64,000 bases of DNA from Methanobacteriota archaeon (lineage in GTDB: Archaea > Undinarchaeota > Undinarchaeia > Undinarchaeales > Undinarchaeaceae), in the NCBI GenBank assembly GCA_002687935.1, contig NZBN01000007.1, forward strand, positions 69,030 to 133,029, in the 5' to 3' direction. A program made the position numbers and the translations under genes. Below are positions 54,981 through 62,135 of the stretch, piece by piece (position 1 is the first letter of the stretch; each line of letters begins with the position of its first letter). The notes below the pieces were generated by a model. It saw only the letters and a program-made list of their open reading frames with translations. It was not told the DNA's origin and did not search any database.

Positions 54981-56266
54981 GGCGCATTCCTGTTAATTGT
55001 TCTTGGAAATGGTATAGTATCTCGTATATGTTCAAGTCCACATATCCACATTACAAGCCTTTCAACACCCATTCCAAAACCTGCGTGAGGTACAGCTCCA
55101 TACTTTCGTGTGTCGAAATACCAGTCATAGGTGCTCAAATCCTCTCCCTCTTCCTTCAGCACTTTTTTCATCGCATCAACATCAAGATCTCTTACTGAGC
55201 CGCCTATTAGCTCCCCAACTTCAGGTATTATTAAGTCAAAGCAAAGAGCAGTTCCTGGATTCTCCGGATCCTCAGGTTTGTAGAAGGCCATTATCTCCTT
55301 CGGGTAGTTTGTCACAAATACTGGCTTTTCAAAATGCTTTACGAGTTCTCGTTCTTCAAGAGTTCTCAGGTCTTTTCCGTACTTTACCTTCATCCCGTTC
55401 TTTGCCAGAATGTCCAGAGCTTCTTTGTAAGTTATTTTCGGGAAAGGTGCCTTCACCTTCTTCAGTTCAGCTGGGTCTTGTCCGAGCTCTTTTAACTCCT
55501 CAACATTTTTCCGTGCTACTTCCTGGCAGACATGCGAAACAAGCTCTTCTCCATATTTCATTAGCTGGGGAAGATCACAATATATCGCTTCCATTTCGGC
55601 GTGCCAGTATTCAGTCAGATGGCGCGGAGTTCTCGACTTCTCAGCCCTGAAACTCGGGGCTATTGTATAAAGCTTTTCAAGAGATGCCGTCAAAGCCTCA
55701 GAATATAGCTGCCAACTCTGGGTCAGGTAAACTGTATCTCCAAAATAGTCCACCTTGAATAATGAGCTTCCTCCTTCGCATGCTGTCGGGGTCAGAACAG
55801 GAACTTGAGTCTCAAAGAAGTCATTTTTTCTGAAATAATCGTGTATAGCCCCAACGACTGTTGAGCGTATTTTGAAAACATTGGTCAGCTTTCTTGACCT
55901 CACCCACAGATGTCTTACGTCTAAAAGGAATTCCTCACTCTTATCTCGCGAGATTGGGAATGGAGCGGCCTTTCCAACTACTTCAAGATCTTTTACCTGA
56001 AGTTCATACCCTGTTGGTGCTCTCTCGTCTTTTCTTATTTTTCCGGAAACAATAACTGAGGATTCCATCGTCGCATCCTCGGCAATCTTGAATAGCTTCT
56101 TGTCCTCAGCCTTTACAATTGCCTGTATTGTTCCACTTACATCTCTTATTACAAAAAACTTGAATTTATTGCTTCCACGTTCTCTGTGAACCCAACCTCT
56201 TATACTTACAATCTTTCCATCATTCTTCGCTGAAAGTGCCTCCCTAATCGGGATAGTTTTCTTCAT
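54977..56266 (-). CDS. asnS: Asparaginyl-tRNA synthetase
   Basis: A 429-residue class IIb synthetase. The N-terminal OB fold (VSIRGWVHRERGSNKFKFFV) binds the anticodon; motif 2 is FRAEKSRTPRHLTEYWHAE and motif 3 is GFGMGVERLVMWICGLEHIR. The archaeal AsnRS/AspRS2 families are close; SVRDLDVDAMKKVLKEEG and DWYFDTRKYGAVPHAGFG favour AsnRS. A direct route to Asn-tRNA is therefore likely. A TATA-like element about 25-35 bases upstream fits a leaderless message. Confidence 0.93.
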   Translation of the reverse strand: MKKTIPIREALSAKNDGKIVSIRGWVHRERGSNKFKFFVIRDVSGTIQAIVKAEDKKLFKIAEDATMESSVIVSGKIRKDERAPTGYELQVKDLEVVGKAAPFPISRDKSEEFLLDVRHLWVRSRKLTNVFKIRSTVVGAIHDYFRKNDFFETQVPVLTPTACEGGSSLFKVDYFGDTVYLTQSWQLYSEALTASLEKLYTIAPSFRAEKSRTPRHLTEYWHAEMEAIYCDLPQLMKYGEELVSHVCQEVARKNVEELKELGQDPAELKKVKAPFPKITYKEALDILAKNGMKVKYGKDLRTLEERELVKHFEKPVFVTNYPKEIMAFYKPEDPENPGTALCFDLIIPEVGELIGGSVRDLDVDAMKKVLKEEGEDLSTYDWYFDTRKYGAVPHAGFGMGVERLVMWICGLEHIRDTIPFPRTINRNAP

Positions 56267-56375
56267 ACTTGTTTATGAGGCGCCTTCATTTATTAAGCTT
56301 TAGGGAAATTTCCTAAAAAATAAGATTTTTTCCAAATAAAATAACAAGTTAAAGTATATTCTCCAGAACAACAAT

Positions 56376-56389
56376 GGATATATAAATAG
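56376..56389 (+). promoter_or_regulatory. Strong TATA box without a coding gene downstream
   Basis: The sequence ggatatataaatag is one of the best TATA boxes in the window, yet it lies about 215 bases before the ftsZ start, and ftsZ has its own TATA. Transcription from here would begin near 56410 and run through three potential hairpins. Confidence 0.55.
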
Positions 56390-56409
56390 CTTCCTGATTA
56401 GAGAATTAG

Positions 56410-56535
56410 CCAACAGAAATAGAGCAAGTCTTTGCCAAACATCAGTTGCCGCTGATGTCTTGATTTGCTATGTTTCGAGTGTGAGTCGAATTATAGATAA
56501 GTCCTATTCAGGAGTTTATCCATTAAATTTTATTA
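56410..56535 (+). ncRNA. Candidate structured small RNA upstream of ftsZ
   Basis: Downstream of the TATA box at 56376 come three inverted repeats in 100 bases: acatcag/ctgatgt (56439-56445 with 56452-56458, extendable by agcaa/ttgct outside), ttcga/tcgaa (56474-56478 with 56486-56490), and gataa..cct/agg..ttatc (56496-56505 with 56510-56520), then an AT-rich tract. No open frame of note exists. I do not recognise it as SRP RNA, RNase P or a C/D guide. It may be an independent RNA or a long ftsZ leader. Confidence 0.4.
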
Positions 56536-56555
56536 ATGAGTGGTTACACTCTGAG

Positions 56556-56565
56556 GTATATAAAG
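56556..56565 (+). promoter_or_regulatory. TATA box of ftsZ
   Basis: The sequence gtatataaag lies about 40 bases before the ftsZ ATG, implying a leader of some 15 bases that carries a Shine-Dalgarno site ggaggg (about 56590-56595). Confidence 0.6.
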
Positions 56566-56602
56566 CCTTGTAACTACTCGCAAGTGAAATGGAGGGAAAA
56601 AC

Positions 56603-57694
56603 ATGGAATTCTTAGTAAAAAACGCGATGAATCGCGAACCAGAACATTCGGCAGCACCCGCTGTCGGAAAAGCAAAAATTGTAGTTGTCGGCGCTGGAGG
56701 CGCAGGCAACAACTCTATCAGCCGGCTCATGACAATGGGCGGCGTTCACGGTGCAGAAACTGTAGCAGTGAACACAGACATGCAACATCTTGAGGCCACA
56801 AAGGCTGATACAAAGATACTGCTTGGCTACAAGCTCACACAGGGGCTTGGTGCCGGAGGATATCCTGAGGTTGGCCGGAAGGCTGCAGAAGACAGCAGGA
56901 ACGAAGTCCGTGAAGTTATGAGGGGTGCACATCTTGTCTTCCTCACTTGCGGACTTGGAGGAGGTACAGGAACTGGCGCAGTTTCTATATTGGCAGACAT
57001 CGCCAAGAAGGAAGGTGCAATAGTAATCGCAACGGTTACGACGCCTTTTGACCTCGAGAAAGCCCGCCTAATAAAGGCAGAAGAAGGTCTTTCGGAACTC
57101 AGGAAAGTTGCAGATACAGTAATTGTAATAGATAACAATAAGCTTGTTGAGCAGGTTCCGAACTTGCCACTTGAGCAGGCTTTTGCAGTCTGCGATGAGC
57201 TTATAGCGACTATGATTAAGGGAATATCAGAAATAATAACTGTTCCTAGCTTGGTTAATCTGGACTTTGCCGACATAAAGTCAATAATGACTGGTGGCGG
57301 AGTTGCTATGATTGGAATCGGAGAGTCTGACACCACCAATAAAGTCGAAGAAGCAGTGAAGAGTGCAATGCAGCACCCACTTCTTGATGTCGACTACAAT
57401 GGCGGAACTGGTGCCTTAATCCACATAGCCGGTGGACCAGGAATGACTCTGTCTGAAGTTACAAAGGCAGGTAATCTGATATCCGGTGAGCTGGATCCAA
57501 GTGCCCAGGTAATCTGGGGTGCAAGAGTTGATCCTGAACTTGATGGACGAATACGAGTGATGACAATCGTAACTGGTGTCACCTCACCTCATATACTTGG
57601 AAGGAACAGTCCAAGTCCTACACTGGAAAAAAATTCTTCTCCGGGTGCTGAAGCGCCTGAAATGATGAAGGAATTGCGAATAGATTACACATAA
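56603..57694 (+). CDS. ftsZ: Cell division protein FtsZ
   Basis: A 363-residue tubulin-like GTPase that forms the division ring. The nucleotide-binding start is VVVGAGGAGNNSISRL, the tubulin signature GGGTGTGA is near residue 117, and the T7 loop NLDFADIKSIM supplies the catalytic Asp to the next subunit. The C-terminal peptide LRIDYT is a typical archaeal tail for partner binding (SepF type). It is monocistronic, with its own TATA, Shine-Dalgarno site and hairpin terminator. Confidence 0.97.
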   Translation: MEFLVKNAMNREPEHSAAPAVGKAKIVVVGAGGAGNNSISRLMTMGGVHGAETVAVNTDMQHLEATKADTKILLGYKLTQGLGAGGYPEVGRKAAEDSRNEVREVMRGAHLVFLTCGLGGGTGTGAVSILADIAKKEGAIVIATVTTPFDLEKARLIKAEEGLSELRKVADTVIVIDNNKLVEQVPNLPLEQAFAVCDELIATMIKGISEIITVPSLVNLDFADIKSIMTGGGVAMIGIGESDTTNKVEEAVKSAMQHPLLDVDYNGGTGALIHIAGGPGMTLSEVTKAGNLISGELDPSAQVIWGARVDPELDGRIRVMTIVTGVTSPHILGRNSPSPTLEKNSSPGAEAPEMMKELRIDYT

Positions 57695-57708
57695 TAAAAC
57701 CACCCACG

Positions 57709-57748
57709 GGCTCCTAGTTTAAATCCTGGGAGCCTCCCTCTTTTTTTT
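57709..57748 (+). terminator. Hairpin terminator after ftsZ
   Basis: A 9-bp stem with one G-U pair, ggctcctag (57709-57717) and ctgggagcc (57726-57734), is followed by a pyrimidine tract ending in eight T (57741-57748). It starts 15 bases after the stop. Confidence 0.8.
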
Positions 57749-57754
57749 AATTTA

Positions 57755-59473
57755 TTAGAAGGTTCCAGACCAGATTCCTATTGTTATCCAGTAGGTTTTT
57801 ACTAAGGTGTAGAGAGCCAATAATATGAGTATCTCGACCATCAGACCGGCTTTCAGGAGATCTTTTTGTTTGAAGTATCCTGTTGAATATGCCATAGTAT
57901 TTGGAGGAGTTCCATAAACTGTCAAGAAGGCGAATGCAGTAGGTATGGCAGTTACTAAAGCTATTAGGACTGGGTCTATATTTGAGATGAGAGCTATGTT
58001 AAGAGATATCGGAATAAGTATTGCTGCGGATGCTCCGCCACTGAGGAACTCCGTTGCTATTGCAGCTACAATTATTATACTGAGCATAATTAGAAGTGGT
58101 GATTCAGAAGGAAGAACATTTAGAGCTCCTCTTGCAAGCCACTCTGCCGCCCCTGTATCTTTGAGTGAGATACCCATTGTTATCGCAGCTCCGTAAATAA
58201 ACATAATTCCCCACGGTATACTCCGTTCAGCCTCTTCCCAGTCTATAACTCCGGCAAGGAACATGAGGATGGAGCCGAATATAGCAATAGTTCCTAAGTC
58301 TATAAGGCTCGAGCTGGTAATGAAGAGAAGAATTGTAAAGCCGAATACTCCAAGTGCCCTCCATTGTCTGGTACTCATTGGTTTTACAGTTTTCTTTATT
58401 TCAGCAAGTGCATTTTCAATCGAGAAGTCCTTAGGGGGTGGGAAGGTTATTCTTAAAATTATCCACACGATTGGTATCATTATCAGGGTCAAAGGTGCCG
58501 CCGCCTTCATCCATGTGAAATATGAAAGTTCAATTCCTGCCAATTCCTGAAGGAATCCTAGTGTCACAGCATTTCTTGCTCCTCCAGATGGAGTTGCTAA
58601 ACCGCCAATACTGGCTCCGAATGCCACAGCAAGAACTAGGGCTATTCTGAATGGTCCCTTCAACTCAATCATGCTCACTATAAGTATGGCAACTGGAATC
58701 AGCATCGCGGCGACTGTATGGTCCGATATAAACATGGCAAGGAATGCGGAAACTGTGACAAAAAGAAGGAGAAGGAGATTGGCGCTATTTCGTGAATATG
58801 TAAGAATTTTGACAGCTAGTCTCTTCGCAATACCACTTTGTGTAAGCCCTTGGGCAAGTAGAAGAGAACCTATAATAAAGAATACTGCAGGGTGGGCATA
58901 GGTCTTGAAGGACTCTGTGGGTGTCCCATATATTCCGAAGAAGTATAGCAATATTCCGGGGAGGAAGGCAGTAACGGGTAAGGGGACTACCTCAGATACC
59001 CAAAGTATGATTATAAAGACGAAAATTGCAATTGCCCTCTGCCCCAATATACTCAGCCCTGGCATAGGGATTATCAAAAGAAGAAGTAAAATTATTACTG
59101 AAAAAAGACCGAAATATCGTTTCTTTGTTACATCTTCTCTAAATTTCTCAACGTCAGTAATTTCCTCCTTTAATTTGGAGATTTCCACACGCATTCTCTC
59201 GATTCCTGTGACATCAACTTCCTTTTTCCCAATTGCGTCAAGTTCCTTTGTTACTTTCTCAAGATGCTTACTAATGGAATCACGCGCTTTCGCTTCTTTT
59301 ATCTCCTCTTTCATCCGCTCCTCTTCTGTTTCGCGGATTATGTACTCAAGAGGCTCCTCCTTTTCAGCTTTCTTATTCTCAGCTGACTTTCCGGTTTTCT
59401 TCGTTTTATCTTTCCCCTTACCGTTGCCATTGATGAGCTTTTTAAGCTTTTTAGACGTCTTTTTAACCACCAT
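57755..59473 (-). CDS. DASS/SLC13-type anion transporter with long charged N-terminal arm
   Basis: A 572-residue membrane protein. Residues ~1-115 are a Lys/Glu-rich, probably coiled cytosolic arm; the remaining part has about 12 helices of the divalent anion:sodium symporter fold. The two symmetric motifs that in canonical members read SNTATAA are altered here to SDHTVAAMLIP and SGGASAAILIP, and GGLATPSGGARN replaces the usual TPPN in one half, while GTPPN is kept in the other. Substrate is thus uncertain. Reading can open at a GTG (59497), but the TATA-like cttataag at 59502-59509 is too close to it; the ATG at 59473 fits. Confidence 0.82.
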   Translation of the reverse strand: MVVKKTSKKLKKLINGNGKGKDKTKKTGKSAENKKAEKEEPLEYIIRETEEERMKEEIKEAKARDSISKHLEKVTKELDAIGKKEVDVTGIERMRVEISKLKEEITDVEKFREDVTKKRYFGLFSVIILLLLLIIPMPGLSILGQRAIAIFVFIIILWVSEVVPLPVTAFLPGILLYFFGIYGTPTESFKTYAHPAVFFIIGSLLLAQGLTQSGIAKRLAVKILTYSRNSANLLLLLFVTVSAFLAMFISDHTVAAMLIPVAILIVSMIELKGPFRIALVLAVAFGASIGGLATPSGGARNAVTLGFLQELAGIELSYFTWMKAAAPLTLIMIPIVWIILRITFPPPKDFSIENALAEIKKTVKPMSTRQWRALGVFGFTILLFITSSSLIDLGTIAIFGSILMFLAGVIDWEEAERSIPWGIMFIYGAAITMGISLKDTGAAEWLARGALNVLPSESPLLIMLSIIIVAAIATEFLSGGASAAILIPISLNIALISNIDPVLIALVTAIPTAFAFLTVYGTPPNTMAYSTGYFKQKDLLKAGLMVEILILLALYTLVKTYWITIGIWSGTF

Positions 59474-59556
59474 CTCTTTTTTCCTTGAGTTGTCCACTCC
59501 TTATAAGTCTTTAGATTTGCATTAATAATTTAAATACAGGGCTTATATTGTAGCGT

Positions 59557-61227
59557 ATGAAATACGGAAAACTTGTTGATTCTTACAGAAAGCTCAGCTC
59601 CACAAACAAAAAACTGGAAAAAACGGACATAGTCTCAAAACTCTTAAAATCGGCATCAGACGAGGACCTCGAAGTTCTTGTACTACTTTCCCGTGGTAGA
59701 ATTTTCCCTGAATGGGATGTGACTGAACTCGGCGTTGCCGACAGTATAATGATAAAAACTCTTGCCAAAACTTCCGGAGTTCCTGAATCTGAAATAAAGT
59801 CAATTTCAAGAAAAAAAGGAGATCTTGGAGATGCAGCTGAGGAAATACTTGAAAAGAAAAGACAGACAACTCTTCACAAGAAGAGTTTAAGCCTTTCTGC
59901 AGTCTATTCAAACCTTCGCAAGATACCTTCTATTGGAGGTTCTGGTTCTGTTGAAAAAAGAATGGCATTAATTTCTGAGTTATTGTCGTCAGCTACTCCT
60001 GAGGAAGGAAAATACATAACCAGAACAGTATTACAGACTCTCCGCCTTGGTGTCGGGGAAGGAACCATCCGTGATGCTATAGCAAAGGCTTACGGACTTG
60101 AGGCTTCTCTTGTAGAGAGAGCTCACAATATAAGAAATGACTTCGGGGAAATTGTAAAAATAGCCAGAAAAGCGGGTGAAACTGGTCTTAAGAAGCTCTC
60201 TCTGGAAGTCGGACGTCCATTGAAACCAATGCTGGCACAGAAAACAGAGGGCATAGAAAAAGCTGTCGAGGATATGGGTGGACTCGCTGCATGGGAAATA
60301 AAATATGACGGAATGCGTGTTCAAATACACAAAAAAGGAAGTGATATTCGCGTTTTCACACGAAGGCTTGATGATGTTACTAAGCAGTTTTATGATATAG
60401 TTGAAATTTCCTCAAAATCTATTGTTGCAAAAGACTGCATACTTGAAGGTGAAGCGGTTGGTGTAGATCCAAAGACAGGGAAGCCACTTCCCTTTCAGCA
60501 ACTGTCCCGTAGGATAAAGAGAAAATATGACATCGAAGAACTTTCAAAAGAGATTCCTGTCACAGTCAATCTTTTTGATATATTATATCTTGACGGAAAA
60601 TCCCTTCTGGATTCTCCATTTGAGGAGAGGCGAAAGCTTCTTGTAAAGTCCGTAAAGCCAAACGGAGCAAAATTTGCTCTCGCTGAACAAGTTATTTCTG
60701 GTGACAAGAAAAAAATCACGAGATTTTATGATCATGCTCTTTCTATGGGTCACGAAGGTCTTATGGCGAAGAATCTCAGTGCAAAATACACTCCTGGTTC
60801 TAGGGTGAAGCATATGTACAAGCTGAAACCTGAGATGGAAACCCTTGATTTAGTCGTAATCGGTGCCATTTGGGGGGAGGGCCGCAGAGCAAACTGGCTC
60901 GGTTCATTCATTCTCGGAGCCCGCGATGTTGATACATCAGAATTTGTCGAAGTTGGTAAGGTTGCAACAGGACTTAGCGATGAGAATCTAAAAAATCTTA
61001 CAAAAATTCTCAAACCACTTATAACAAAGGACAATATTTCCACTCTTGATGTAAAACCGAAGCTAGTTGTTGAAGTCGGATATGAGGAGATACAGAAATC
61101 CCCAACATATCGCTCCGGTTTCGCTCTCCGATTTCCAAGAGTCAAGCAAATCCGGGACGACAAGGGTCCTGAGGATGCTGACAGTATAGAAAGACTGGCT
61201 AGGCTCTATGAAATGCAGAGAAAATAG
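59557..61227 (+). CDS. lig: ATP-dependent DNA ligase
   Basis: A 556-residue ligase that seals nicks in replication and repair. The N-terminal DNA-binding domain includes LQTLRLGVGEGTIRDAIAKA; the active-site motif I is WEIKYDGMRVQ with the adenylated Lys near residue 249; motif III FDILYLDG, motif IV EGLMAKN and motif V YKLKP follow, and the OB fold ends with SGFALRFPRVKQIRDDKG. Length is typical of archaeal replicative ligases. A TATA element atttaaatac is 20-29 bases before the ATG, so the message is leaderless. Confidence 0.97.
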   Translation: MKYGKLVDSYRKLSSTNKKLEKTDIVSKLLKSASDEDLEVLVLLSRGRIFPEWDVTELGVADSIMIKTLAKTSGVPESEIKSISRKKGDLGDAAEEILEKKRQTTLHKKSLSLSAVYSNLRKIPSIGGSGSVEKRMALISELLSSATPEEGKYITRTVLQTLRLGVGEGTIRDAIAKAYGLEASLVERAHNIRNDFGEIVKIARKAGETGLKKLSLEVGRPLKPMLAQKTEGIEKAVEDMGGLAAWEIKYDGMRVQIHKKGSDIRVFTRRLDDVTKQFYDIVEISSKSIVAKDCILEGEAVGVDPKTGKPLPFQQLSRRIKRKYDIEELSKEIPVTVNLFDILYLDGKSLLDSPFEERRKLLVKSVKPNGAKFALAEQVISGDKKKITRFYDHALSMGHEGLMAKNLSAKYTPGSRVKHMYKLKPEMETLDLVVIGAIWGEGRRANWLGSFILGARDVDTSEFVEVGKVATGLSDENLKNLTKILKPLITKDNISTLDVKPKLVVEVGYEEIQKSPTYRSGFALRFPRVKQIRDDKGPEDADSIERLARLYEMQRK

Positions 61228-61286
61228 TCACTACTCGAGAATAATAAAACTTTTATATACCACCTTAGTAACTGTACCTGTGGGAA

Positions 61287-62039
61287 ATGAGTAAAAATTC
61301 AGACGTCCTTAATTTGCTGAACCGCGTTGGCTTAAACAAGTATGAATCAGAGCTCTATACGGCGCTTCTTAAACTAGGAAGCTCTACTGCCGGCGAGCTT
61401 GCATCAAAGTCAAACGTTCCAAGGTCAAGAGTTTATGATGTTCTTATAAGTCTGGAGAAGAAGGGCTTTGCCCTTATTCAGGTGGGAAGGCCTGTAAAAT
61501 ATACAGCAACAGCTCCGGATAAACTTGTCGGAAGTATAGTTTCAAATTATGAGGATGACCACAAGGAAAGACTTTCAGATTTTGAAAGAATAAAAGGAAA
61601 TCTTTTGAAAAGTCTCAGCAGTATTCACGGAACTGAAGGTTCTGAAGATGACAATCTTGTCGGAATTATTCGCGGAAAGTCTAATATCTACAGTCAGATG
61701 AAAAATATGATTTCTGATTCAAAATCTTCAATTGTGAAGATTGCAAGCGGAGAAAGTGCAGGGCATTTTGAAAAACATTGTTCAGGTCATATTGAGGGAG
61801 CAAAGAAAAGAGGAGTCAATACTCGTCTTATAATTAATTCAGACGGAAAGGACTCAGATTCAAAATCTTCAGCAGATTCAAGACTGTCAAAAAACAGCCA
61901 CGGACGTTTTTTCGTTAAAGATGGAGAAGAACTTCTTGCATTTCTAAAGGGTGGCGAATCTGCTCTCTGGATACGCGATTCATCTTTGGCAGGCTCTTTT
62001 GCAGGACTCTTCGAATCAGTTTGGCAGAACAGCAAGTAA
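61287..62039 (+). CDS. TrmB-family transcriptional regulator
   Basis: A 250-residue regulator. The N-terminal winged helix (about residues 5-75: LNKYESELYTALLKLGSSTA, NVPRSRVYDVLISLEKKG) matches TrmB proteins. The C-terminal part (~115-250) resembles the phospholipase-D-like effector fold (LLRGKS-type GIIRGKSNIYSQMKNMI) but is shorter than sugar-sensing TrmB proteins, which carry an extra binding domain. TATA ttttatatac at 61251-61260. Directly downstream lie three copies of a heptamer before a surface-protein gene, the likely target. Confidence 0.9.
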   Translation: MSKNSDVLNLLNRVGLNKYESELYTALLKLGSSTAGELASKSNVPRSRVYDVLISLEKKGFALIQVGRPVKYTATAPDKLVGSIVSNYEDDHKERLSDFERIKGNLLKSLSSIHGTEGSEDDNLVGIIRGKSNIYSQMKNMISDSKSSIVKIASGESAGHFEKHCSGHIEGAKKRGVNTRLIINSDGKDSDSKSSADSRLSKNSHGRFFVKDGEELLAFLKGGESALWIRDSSLAGSFAGLFESVWQNSK

Positions 62040-62055
62040 TCACTTATTAAACAAG

Positions 62056-62065
62056 GTTTATAAAT
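62056..62065 (+). promoter_or_regulatory. TATA box of the right-edge surface protein gene
   Basis: The sequence gtttataaat implies transcription starting near 62090, inside the operator-like repeat cluster and about 45 bases before the TTG start codon. Confidence 0.55.
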
Positions 62066-62068
62066 GGA

Positions 62069-62115
62069 GTTACACTACATTTTCAGGGTGTAACCAGCAC
62101 TATGTGGCGTTACAC
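62069..62115. promoter_or_regulatory. Triple operator-like repeat (GTTACAC / GTGTAAC)
   Basis: The heptamer gttacac occurs at 62069-62075 and 62109-62115, and its exact complement gtgtaac at 62088-62094. Centres are 19 and 21 bases apart, about two helical turns. The direct copies share ten bases (gttacactac). The cluster begins four bases after the TATA box and covers the predicted transcription start, so a protein bound here would repress; the adjacent TrmB-type regulator is the obvious candidate. Confidence 0.65.
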
Positions 62116-62135
62116 TACTAAAACGGTGCTTTGAA

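Noticed and set aside
59474-59497. GTG start eight codons upstream for the DASS transporter
   Set aside because: The likely TATA box is only a few bases away, too close for transcription to include it; the evidence is modest, so the longer form is not fully excluded.
62102-62134. Short ATG frame just before the right-edge surface protein
   Set aside because: It stops after ten codons (ATG at 62102 to TGA) and lies in the operator region.
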